In this document: positions 1 through 5,637 of the stretch, in pieces
How the letters are laid out: every line of letters starts with the position of its first letter
Numbering within the stretch: the first letter of the stretch is position 1
Assembly: GCA_023460615.1 (NCBI GenBank)
Contig: JAEWPL010000271.1
Location: forward strand, 1-14,438
Source: Pseudomonadota bacterium
GTDB lineage: Bacteria > Pseudomonadota > Gammaproteobacteria > Enterobacterales > Succinivibrionaceae
DNA length: 14,438 nt
Direction: 5' to 3'
The notes under the pieces: model-generated
What the model was told of the DNA's origin: nothing
Databases searched by the model: none
What the model saw: the letters and a program-made list of their open reading frames with translations, nothing else
Translations under genes and position numbers: made by a program

Positions 1-3
1 TAT

Positions 4-744
4 ATGTTAAATAAACTTGGTAAGATAACCTTATTAGCCACCACCTTCTTTGCACTTACAGCTAGCGCACAAACAATCCATGTAGGTACTGAGCCTACCT
101 TTGCTCCTTTTGGCTTTGTAGATAAGAACACTTCACAAGTTGTAGGTTTTGATATTGATATTATCAATGCCATCGGTAAAGCTGTTGGTATTGAGGTTGT
201 AATTGAGAGCTTACAGTTTGACGGTTTAATTCCTGCTGTATTATCAAATTCTATTGATGCGGCAATTTCTGGTATGACCAAAAATCCTCAGCGTGAGCAA
301 CAAGTTTTATTCTCTGATCCTTACTATGTAGCAGGTCAAGATTTGATGATTAGAAAAGAAGATCTTGGTAAATACACTAAGATGAGCGATCTTGAGGGGA
401 AGAAGGTTTGTGTTCAAATAGGCTCTGCTGGTGCGCAAATAGCAAATGGCATTAAAAACGCAGAAGTTAAAAACTACAATACTATGACCGAAGCTTACAT
501 TGAGCTATCGAAAAAAGGCTGTGAAGCAGCCATTACAGGTACTCCTGTAAATCAATTTTATTTAGTAGAAACAGGAGATAAAAAGCTTGCTCATGTGCCT
601 GAGAGTGTAGTTAAGGCAACTGATCTTGGTATTATCACCAATAAGAAAAACACAGAGCTTATGAAGCAAATCAATCAAGGCTTAAAGATCATTAAAGAGA
701 ATGGTCAGTACGACGAGATCTACAATAAGTGGTTTAAGAAATAA
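4..744 (+). CDS. Periplasmic amino-acid-type ABC transporter substrate-binding protein (SBP family 3, GlnH/HisJ-like)
   Basis: Probable periplasmic receptor that captures a polar amino acid or similar small ligand and delivers it to an ABC importer; no permease or ATPase gene is visible. The 246-residue length matches GlnH (248). Residues 1-22 form a signal peptide (basic start, hydrophobic core, A-S-A before Q23), so ATG at 4 is a credible start, although its ribosome site lies outside the window. Family features seen: TEPTFAPFGF (29-38), VGFDIDI (47-53), R97 in the position that normally binds the ligand carboxylate, FSDPYY (103-108), and the terminal NGQYDEIYNKWF block (233-244). Oddities: the Asp that usually binds the ligand amino group (GlnH H-D-T-P) is Gly179 here (T-G-T-P), and there are two cysteines (C136, C173) in the second lobe. 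The ligand cannot be named; it may not be a standard alpha-amino acid. Confidence 0.88.
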   Translation: MLNKLGKITLLATTFFALTASAQTIHVGTEPTFAPFGFVDKNTSQVVGFDIDIINAIGKAVGIEVVIESLQFDGLIPAVLSNSIDAAISGMTKNPQREQQVLFSDPYYVAGQDLMIRKEDLGKYTKMSDLEGKKVCVQIGSAGAQIANGIKNAEVKNYNTMTEAYIELSKKGCEAAITGTPVNQFYLVETGDKKLAHVPESVVKATDLGIITNKKNTELMKQINQGLKIIKENGQYDEIYNKWFKK

Positions 745-752
745 TCACTAGA

Positions 753-786
753 AACTAAAGCTCTAGCCAAAGCTAGAGCTTTAGTT
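753..786. terminator. Shared bidirectional hairpin terminator
   Basis: A perfect 15-bp inverted repeat (753-767 with 772-786) has a 4-nt loop (CAAA). It sits in the 43-nt gap between the stop codon of the substrate-binding protein gene and the stop codon of the convergent DJ-1-family gene, so it can end transcription from both sides. The ends of the stem are AT-rich and supply short T-rich stretches on each strand rather than a long separate T-tract. Confidence 0.85.
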
Positions 787-787
787 G

Positions 788-1339
788 TTAAATAGCCAGC
801 ACAGCTTTAGCTACCTTTTGATAAGCCTCTTCACTTACAAATTCTCGAAGAATAGTCAAAGCAAATTTAATCGCATTATAAGGACCATTAGCTGTGATAA
901 TTTGCAGATTGTCAGTAATGGCTATCTCACAAGATTTAAAGATCCCTTCATTATCACAACCAGGATAACAAGTCATGTTATCGTGCTTTTGTAAAATTCC
1001 ATTCTTATATAGCACTACATAAGGGGCTGCACAGATTGCTGCAATCTTTTTGTTATTAGCTTTTTGCTGCTTTAAAAGATCGATAAATTTATCTGAGCCA
1101 TTTAGACTATCTGTTTTAGGTCCACCTGGCACAACTATAATATCAAAGTCACCATCTAAATCCTCGATGGTAGTATTAGTAAGCACCACATTACCGTTGG
1201 CAAGATTTACTAATCTCTCCTCACCGGTATTAACCGCACAAGTTGTAACGTGGACGCCACCACGGTTTAGAATATCAACACAACTTAAATATTCAATATC
1301 CTCAGTGCCATTGGTGCATACCACTAAAGCTGTAGTCAT
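788..1339 (-). CDS. DJ-1/PfpI superfamily protein, YajL-like
   Basis: A 183-residue single-domain protein of the DJ-1/ThiJ/PfpI superfamily, closest in appearance to E. coli YajL (196 aa). Seen directly: the reactive cysteine in the nucleophile elbow A-A-I-C-A-A-P (C103), the conserved acidic residue E13 in G-T-E-D-I-E that activates it, and the V-P-G-G loop (70-73). Relatives act as oxidative or carbonyl-stress proteins (chaperone; disputed deglycase), presumably cytosolic as there is no signal peptide. The C-terminus is somewhat shorter than YajL. Start ATG at 1339 follows a good GAGGAAG ribosome site. It is monocistronic: upp lies upstream on the same strand but is closed off by a terminator. 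Family assignment is firm; the exact subfamily and activity are not. Confidence 0.88.
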   Translation of the reverse strand: MTTALVVCTNGTEDIEYLSCVDILNRGGVHVTTCAVNTGEERLVNLANGNVVLTNTTIEDLDGDFDIIVVPGGPKTDSLNGSDKFIDLLKQQKANNKKIAAICAAPYVVLYKNGILQKHDNMTCYPGCDNEGIFKSCEIAITDNLQIITANGPYNAIKFALTILREFVSEEAYQKVAKAVLAI

Positions 1340-1372
1340 AAATTCTTCCTCATAAAAGTGATAATTTGTGAT

Positions 1373-1401
1373 TTTATAGTGTTCAAAGAAGACACGCTAA
1401 A
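1373..1401 (-). promoter_or_regulatory. Possible promoter of the DJ-1-family gene
   Basis: A TATAAA -10-like hexamer (1373-1378, - strand) lies 33 nt upstream of the start codon. The -35 at 17-bp spacing (TTTAGC, 1396-1401) is poor. It is supported mainly by position, in a 204-nt gap after the upp terminator. Confidence 0.3.
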
Positions 1402-1490
1402 TAAATCTTATAAAAATGTTGAGTAGATCAGATGTATGGTTGTAAATGTGATAAATAAGGCAAATTTTGGAGAAAATAGATCGGAAGTTG

Positions 1491-1524
1491 TAAAAATACT
1501 CCAACCTTTAAAGAGATTGGAGTA
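1491..1524 (-). terminator. Rho-independent terminator after upp
   Basis: An inverted repeat with an 8-bp stem (TACTCCAA with TTGGAGTA on the - strand, 1497-1524) and a 12-nt loop is followed on the - strand by a T5 run (1492-1496). It starts about 20 nt after the upp stop codon and should end the uraA-upp transcript. Confidence 0.8.
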
Positions 1525-1543
1525 GTAGATTTAAAGGAAAAGT

Positions 1544-2188
1544 TTACTTGGTGCCAAAAATTCTATCACCAGCGTCACCTAAACCAGGGCAGATGTAAGC
1601 ATCTTTGTTTAAGCAACGGTCTAATTGACCAACATAAATTTGTACATCAGGATGCTCGGTTGCAAGTTTCTCAAGACCTTCAGGAGCAGCAAGAATACAA
1701 ACAAACTTAATTTTTACAGCCCCTTTTTCTTTTAACATTGATACAGCGTCTACTGCAGAGCCACCAGTTGCTAGCATAGGATCTACAATAATGCTAATTC
1801 TCTTATCAATGTTTTGAGGTAATTTACAGAAGTAAGTTACAGGCTTGTGAGTCTTTTCATCACGGTACATACCGATATGACCAATACGAGCTGATGGCAC
1901 TAAAGCTTCAATACCAGGAACCATACCTAAACCAGCTCTTAAAACCGGAATGATAGCTAGTTTTAAACCATCAATCATAGGAGTCATGCAAGTCTCAAGG
2001 GGAGTTTCTACCTCCACATCCTTAAGTGGCAAATCTTTTAAAGCTTCATAAGCTTCAAGCATGGCAATTTCTTCAACTAGTTGTCTAAACTTATTAGTAC
2101 TTGATTCTCTATCACGAAGTAGGGAGATCTTATGCTTAATAAGTGGGTGCGAAAAAATTGTAATATTCTTGTTGTTGTAAAAGTCCAT
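1544..2188 (-). CDS. upp: Uracil phosphoribosyltransferase
   Basis: Converts uracil plus PRPP to UMP and pyrophosphate in pyrimidine salvage; cytosolic. From ATG at 2188 the product is 214 residues, close to the usual 208. Seen: R-A-G-L-G-M (84-89), the PRPP-binding loop V-D-P-M-L-A-T-G-G-S (135-144), and the C-terminal uracil-binding block P-G-L-G-D-A-G-D-R-I-F-G-T (201-213). The reading frame is open 81 nt further upstream, inside uraA, but the family's N-terminus and an AAAGGA ribosome site 7 nt before this ATG fix the start here. The gene begins 1 nt after the uraA stop codon, so the two are co-transcribed and probably translationally coupled: the permease imports uracil and this enzyme traps it as UMP. 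Confidence 0.97.
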   Translation of the reverse strand: MDFYNNKNITIFSHPLIKHKISLLRDRESSTNKFRQLVEEIAMLEAYEALKDLPLKDVEVETPLETCMTPMIDGLKLAIIPVLRAGLGMVPGIEALVPSARIGHIGMYRDEKTHKPVTYFCKLPQNIDKRISIIVDPMLATGGSAVDAVSMLKEKGAVKIKFVCILAAPEGLEKLATEHPDVQIYVGQLDRCLNKDAYICPGLGDAGDRIFGTK

Positions 2189-2189
2189 G

Positions 2190-3578
2190 TTAGTTTCCTT
2201 TATTTGCTTCTTCGCTATTTTCTGCCATAGCCATTTGGAAAGTGTATTTATTGCCAGGTAATACCGCATTTAGCACAATACCTGCAATAGCTGCAATTGC
2301 AAGAGAGGTTAAGGTAATGCTTGTTCCAAATACAGTAAAGGTAAATCCATCTTTAAAGCCTAAACCACATACAAAGATGATGGCCGCAATAATAAGGTTT
2401 CTTGATTTTGACAAATCAACTTTGTTATCCACAATATTTCTTACGCCAATAGCTGAAATCATACCGTAAAGGATAAAGGAAATACCACCAATAATAGCAG
2501 TTGGCATGGTGGAAATAACGGCTGAGAATTTTGGAATAAAGGATAGACCTATGGCAAATAAAGCAGCAATTCTAATTACACGTGGATCATAAACACGAGA
2601 TAAAGCTAGTACACCTGTGTTTTCTCCATAAGTGGTGTTAGCAGGACCACCTATGAAACCTGCAAAGGAGGTAGCTAGACCATCACCTAATAAAGTTCTG
2701 TGTAAACCTGGGGATGCGATATAGTTTTTGCCTACGGTTGCACTAATTGCTGACATATCACCAATGTGCTCCATCATAGTAGCAGCTGCAATAGGAGCCA
2801 TTACTAGAATAGCGGTTATATCAAATTTGCACATTTGAAATGGAGGGAAACCAAGCCAGCTTTCACTTGCAATTGGTGCATAATTGATAATTGAGGAGCC
2901 ATCAGCGTTGGTGTAGCCTAAGTAATTTAAAATTACAGCCACGATATAAAGTAGCACTACTCCCATAAGTATAGGAATAATTTTAAATAAGCCTCTACCC
3001 CAAATATTAAATACGATAACAGTAAGCAAAGCTGCAATAGATAATGGCCAGTTTACTGCAGAGTTTGCTACAGCTACAGAGGATAATGATAGACCAATAC
3101 AGATAATCATAGGTCCTGTAACTACAGGTGGTAAAAAACGCATTACTTTTGCAATACCAACTGTTTTGATAATCAAAGCCATAGCAAGGTAAACTAGACC
3201 TGCAATTACGATACCACCACAAGCATAAGCTGCTTTATCATTTACGGACATAGTTTCGTAAATACCGGTTTTTAGATTTGCGATGGTGTAAAAACCACCT
3301 AAGAAAGCAAATGAAGATCCTAAAAAGGCAGGCACCTGCATTCTGCTACAAAGATGAAAGATTAAAGTACCAAAACCTGCGCAAAAGAGAGTAACAGCTA
3401 CAGTAAGACCTTGAGTTAGAGTTTCACCGCAAGCATCTTTGAAAAAGCCCATTACTAGGATAGGAACTAGGATGGTGGCACCAAACATGGCAAACATGTG
3501 TTGAACGCCTAAAATTAACATTCTAGGTATACCTAAGCTTCTAGCATCATAAATGGCATGATCATAGTTAGATTTCAT
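2190..3578 (-). CDS. uraA: Uracil permease, NCS2 (nucleobase:cation symporter-2) family
   Basis: Inner-membrane uracil:proton symporter of the NCS2 family; 462 residues with many hydrophobic segments, consistent with the 14-helix fold. Seen: Q-H-M-F-A-M-F-G (26-33) in the first helix region, the E-H-I-G motif (E270) matching the substrate-binding helix of E. coli UraA (E241), and the signature T-T-Y-G-E-N-T-G-V (315-323), whose Glu319 corresponds to E290. The residue matching UraA H245 appears to be Asp274, a common variant in the family. A GTG codon sits directly before the ATG at 3578; I chose the ATG because an AAGGTGA ribosome site precedes it. The stop overlaps the leader of upp, which starts 1 nt later, and that pairing supports uracil over xanthine as substrate. 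Confidence 0.95.
   Translation of the reverse strand: MKSNYDHAIYDARSLGIPRMLILGVQHMFAMFGATILVPILVMGFFKDACGETLTQGLTVAVTLFCAGFGTLIFHLCSRMQVPAFLGSSFAFLGGFYTIANLKTGIYETMSVNDKAAYACGGIVIAGLVYLAMALIIKTVGIAKVMRFLPPVVTGPMIICIGLSLSSVAVANSAVNWPLSIAALLTVIVFNIWGRGLFKIIPILMGVVLLYIVAVILNYLGYTNADGSSIINYAPIASESWLGFPPFQMCKFDITAILVMAPIAAATMMEHIGDMSAISATVGKNYIASPGLHRTLLGDGLATSFAGFIGGPANTTYGENTGVLALSRVYDPRVIRIAALFAIGLSFIPKFSAVISTMPTAIIGGISFILYGMISAIGVRNIVDNKVDLSKSRNLIIAAIIFVCGLGFKDGFTFTVFGTSITLTSLAIAAIAGIVLNAVLPGNKYTFQMAMAENSEEANKGN
2196..2201 (-). promoter_or_regulatory. Ribosome binding site deciding the upp start
   Basis: AAAGGA on the - strand, within the last codons of uraA, 7 nt before the ATG at 2188. It supports that start over the longer open frame that begins inside uraA. 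Confidence 0.75.
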
Positions 3579-3617
3579 CACTTCACCTTTAAATTAAATT
3601 TATCTTTTGTAAAAGCA

Positions 3618-3659
3618 ATAATGCTTGCTCATTATAGATCGGCAAGAGTGAATATGCTG
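3618..3659 (-). promoter_or_regulatory. Candidate uraA-upp promoter with overlapping palindrome
   Basis: A consensus TATAAT (3631-3636, - strand) lies about 50 nt upstream of the uraA start. No good -35 is seen at 17-19 bp (CAGCAT or TTCAGC). A perfect inverted repeat, ATAATG-6 nt-CATTAT (3618-3635), overlaps the -10 and the likely transcription start, which is a typical place for a repressor operator or a small 5' hairpin. A weak -35 with an operator-like repeat suggests regulated expression; the regulator is unknown. Confidence 0.4.
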
Positions 3660-3708
3660 AAGGACTTTTACAATTAGTGCTTAGAGTGTGAAGTGCACAA
3701 AAATAGTT

Positions 3709-3727
3709 AAAAAAGCCAAAATTTTGG
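3709..3727 (-). terminator. Weak candidate terminator after tRNA-Asn
   Basis: The palindrome CCAAAATTTTGG (3716-3727) is followed on the - strand by C and T6 (3709-3714), about 41 nt after the end of the tRNA. The stem is short (4 G/C-A/T pairs around an AATT loop), so its strength is doubtful. A second AT-only palindrome (3736-3745) sits just before it. Confidence 0.4.
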
Positions 3728-3767
3728 TTGACGATTAAAATTTTAGTGGGGATTAAACTGAGCTTAG

Positions 3768-3843
3768 TGGCTCCTCCTGCGGGACTTGAACCTGCGACAT
3801 ACGGATTAACAGTCCGCCGTTCTACCGACTGAACTAAGGAGGA
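3768..3843 (-). tRNA. tRNA-Asn (anticodon GTT)
   Basis: A 76-nt cloverleaf is readable on the - strand. The 7-bp acceptor stem TCCTCCT/AGGAGGA is followed by discriminator G and an encoded CCA. The D-arm holds AGTTCAGTCGGTAGAA, the anticodon loop CTGTTAA gives anticodon GTT, and the T-arm has GGTTCAAGTCC. All stems pair. It is a single gene with its own strong promoter, and it lies downstream of the cellulose operon on the same strand. Confidence 0.97.
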
Positions 3844-3847
3844 ACAC

Positions 3848-3880
3848 CTTGAAATTCTGTTTTCAAGCAGTCTTGAAAAC
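3848..3880 (-). promoter_or_regulatory. tRNA-Asn leader with two mutually exclusive hairpins
   Basis: On the - strand the leader reads arm A GTTTTCAAG, 4 nt, arm B CTTGAAAAC, 4 nt, arm C TTTCAAG. Arm B can pair perfectly with arm A (9 bp, 4-nt loop, 3859-3880). Alternatively its first 7 bases pair with arm C (3848-3854). The predicted transcription start falls at or just before arm A, so the precursor would carry a 5'-terminal stem-loop just upstream of the mature tRNA. It probably affects stability or 5' processing; switching between the two folds is speculation. Confidence 0.55.
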
Positions 3881-3887
3881 GGGGACC

Positions 3888-3916
3888 ATTATAAGCATTA
3901 AGCAATGATGTGTCAA
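3888..3916 (-). promoter_or_regulatory. Consensus sigma70 promoter of tRNA-Asn
   Basis: TTGACA (3911-3916), a 17-bp spacer and TATAAT (3888-3893) on the - strand match the sigma70 consensus exactly. They are followed by a GC-rich discriminator (GGTCCCC) of the kind linked to stringent control of stable RNA genes. The predicted start is near 3881, about 38 nt before the tRNA. Confidence 0.92.
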
Positions 3917-3928
3917 CAGTTTTATAAC

Positions 3929-3980
3929 AAAAAGATCATATTATTAGCACACAAATTTTCTATCTTCTAAAGAATATGAT
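3929..3980 (-). terminator. Candidate terminator of the bcs operon
   Basis: Just after the stop of the last bcs gene, ATCATATT (3973-3980) and AATATGAT (3935-3942) form a perfect 8-bp inverted repeat. A possible 4-bp inner extension (TTAG/CTAA) narrows the loop, and a T5 run follows on the - strand (3929-3933). The stem is AT-rich and the loop long, so it may be weak or need Rho. Confidence 0.4.
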
Positions 3981-3987
3981 ATTTAAG

Positions 3988-5637
3988 CTATTTTATATAA
4001 GGTGCAAAAGTATCTCCTTTAAGTTTATAAAAATCTTTTTGCTTAAAGTTTAAGAAAAACGCGTTAGTAGATTCACCAATAAAAGCTGTTTGTGGTAAAT
4101 CCACAAAGATATCGCTAGGAGTGCACAAAGAGTCTGTTTTTGAAAACACATTGTTTTCAATAGATCTTTTGATGATTTCACTTAGGCAGATATAAGAATA
4201 AAAGCCTTTGATATGAGTAACATTAGACTCTTTATTATCATCGCTACTGATAAACTTAATCATGACAGGTATTTTGGTAATAGTATCCGTTGGGATCTCT
4301 CTTAATCTTGAGATTTGCATCTTATCTCCACGAATAGCAGCACCGTGCTCTGGGATCATGATAAATAAAGTATCTCTTTTAGCTTTTTGTAAATTGTCGA
4401 TAAAGTCTTCAATATCATTTAACAGGATCTTAAGTCTTGGTTTATAAGGCTCTGATCTTGATTGGCCTACGATTCTGTTACCGTCATGTAAGGATAAAAC
4501 GTTCATGAAAGTTACTACGTTTTGAGAATCTTGTAGGTTTCTTGCATTTACATACTGTGAAAATAATTGTCTATCAGAATAGATAGGAGTGCCATCAAAA
4601 GATTGGTAGGCAGCTTTAAGCTTTTTTAGATCGTAAAGGTGAGTATCAAGACCTGCTAACTCATTTAAACTTTTAAGGTAATCACCATAAACACCATCAT
4701 GATCAAAATATACTTGGCTGTTAAAACCAAGACCTTCAAGCGAGGTTAATAATTCACATTCTGCTCTACGCTCTTGATACATTTGCTTTTCAGTTTGCTG
4801 TCCGCAATTTGCTCTAAGCAAGCGCATAGAAGCTGGAGTAGAGTAGGAGGACACTGAATTAAAATCGTCAAAGGCAAAGTCAAACTTTTTAAACACAGAG
4901 TGGGTCATCAGATCTGAAACTACCACATCATCTGTTGCCATAGAGCAGATATTTAAAATAACAATATCAAATGGTTGGTAATTTATAGGCAAACTCTCAG
5001 GCATAGTTACTATTCTTGATTTTTCATGTTCAAAGAAAGTATCAAGATAGCTTTGGATGTTTGATGGGGTTACTTTGCCTACCTGTGGTGGAATATCAGG
5101 ACTATTAGCAACAGCAACCTGAACATTAGTTTGTTCTTGAGTAGTTACGTACATGGAATTTAAGTTTACGTACGCAATTAGTGCTATTCCAATAATCAAT
5201 ACAGGTGCATAGTTTAGAATATCAAATAGGAAGTAGCAGGCAATAAAGAGCACTATGAGCAAGGCAATTAGTTTAAAGTTTATAAAATCTGTAATAAGTT
5301 GCTCAAAATTTACTAAATTCTCAAGCACACTTGCTTGATTAAAATTAAACAGCGTCATATTAGCCAAATAGCTGTCTTTATAAAGCACAATAATGGCTAG
5401 AACACATACAGTTATGTAGTAAATTCTTTTTTGCCAAGATTTTCTAAAGCTTATAAAGCCTAAGGCTAGTAATAACACGTTATTTAAGATATCGAAGTTG
5501 ATATAGCCTTTATAGAATAAAAAGAACTTAAAAAGAAAATAAGCACTAAAAGAAGCACTTATTTTATAAGTAAACTTTGCATTAGACGATAAATAGTCTT
5601 TTAGTGCTTGATAAGGAGCAAAGGATAGAATTTTCAT
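3988..5637 (-). CDS. bcsG: BcsG: cellulose phosphoethanolamine transferase, catalytically intact paralogue
   Basis: Inner-membrane enzyme that, in E. coli, moves phosphoethanolamine from phosphatidylethanolamine onto nascent cellulose; alkaline-phosphatase fold with a zinc site. Length is 549 residues against 559 in E. coli. Residues about 28-160 hold several membrane segments; the rest is a periplasmic catalytic domain. The known E. coli residues C243, S278 (nucleophile), H396, E442 and H443 align with C231, S266, H384, E430 and H431, all at a constant offset of 12. Surrounding signatures are also kept: L-R-A-N-C-G-Q-Q (274-281), L-H-D-G-N (383-387), P-E-H-G-A-A (429-434), R-G-D-K-M-Q-I-S (436-443). 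Its ATG overlaps the stop of the upstream paralogue (TAATG, 1-nt overlap), with AAGGAG 11 nt upstream, so translation is probably coupled. It is the last gene of the operon. Confidence 0.95.
   Translation of the reverse strand: MKILSFAPYQALKDYLSSNAKFTYKISASFSAYFLFKFFLFYKGYINFDILNNVLLLALGFISFRKSWQKRIYYITVCVLAIIVLYKDSYLANMTLFNFNQASVLENLVNFEQLITDFINFKLIALLIVLFIACYFLFDILNYAPVLIIGIALIAYVNLNSMYVTTQEQTNVQVAVANSPDIPPQVGKVTPSNIQSYLDTFFEHEKSRIVTMPESLPINYQPFDIVILNICSMATDDVVVSDLMTHSVFKKFDFAFDDFNSVSSYSTPASMRLLRANCGQQTEKQMYQERRAECELLTSLEGLGFNSQVYFDHDGVYGDYLKSLNELAGLDTHLYDLKKLKAAYQSFDGTPIYSDRQLFSQYVNARNLQDSQNVVTFMNVLSLHDGNRIVGQSRSEPYKPRLKILLNDIEDFIDNLQKAKRDTLFIMIPEHGAAIRGDKMQISRLREIPTDTITKIPVMIKFISSDDNKESNVTHIKGFYSYICLSEIIKRSIENNVFSKTDSLCTPSDIFVDLPQTAFIGESTNAFFLNFKQKDFYKLKGDTFAPYIK

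Noticed and set aside
785..1355. Open frames on the + strand (785-994 and 1050-1355) opposite the DJ-1-family gene
   Set aside because: They lie antisense to a convincing conserved gene and have no recognisable protein pattern.
2189..2269. An upstream start for upp giving 241 residues
   Set aside because: The extra 27 residues overlap the uraA C-terminus and are not part of the UPRTase family; the ATG at 2188 has a good ribosome site and a normal family length.
3582..3720. PurR-type operator or UTP-sensitive reiterative start upstream of uraA
   Set aside because: No match to the PurR 16-bp palindrome and no T-run at the predicted transcription start.
3768..3990. tRNA-Asn as an attachment site for a genomic island carrying the bcs genes
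   Set aside because: No integrase, no repeated tRNA 3' end and no clear composition shift were seen; the operon lies on the 5' side of the tRNA, not the usual 3' integration side.
2242..4447. Other short open frames inside uraA and bcsG (2242-2469 +, 3007-3222 -, 4262-4447 +)
   Set aside because: Each lies wholly within a well-supported gene in another frame and shows no family pattern.
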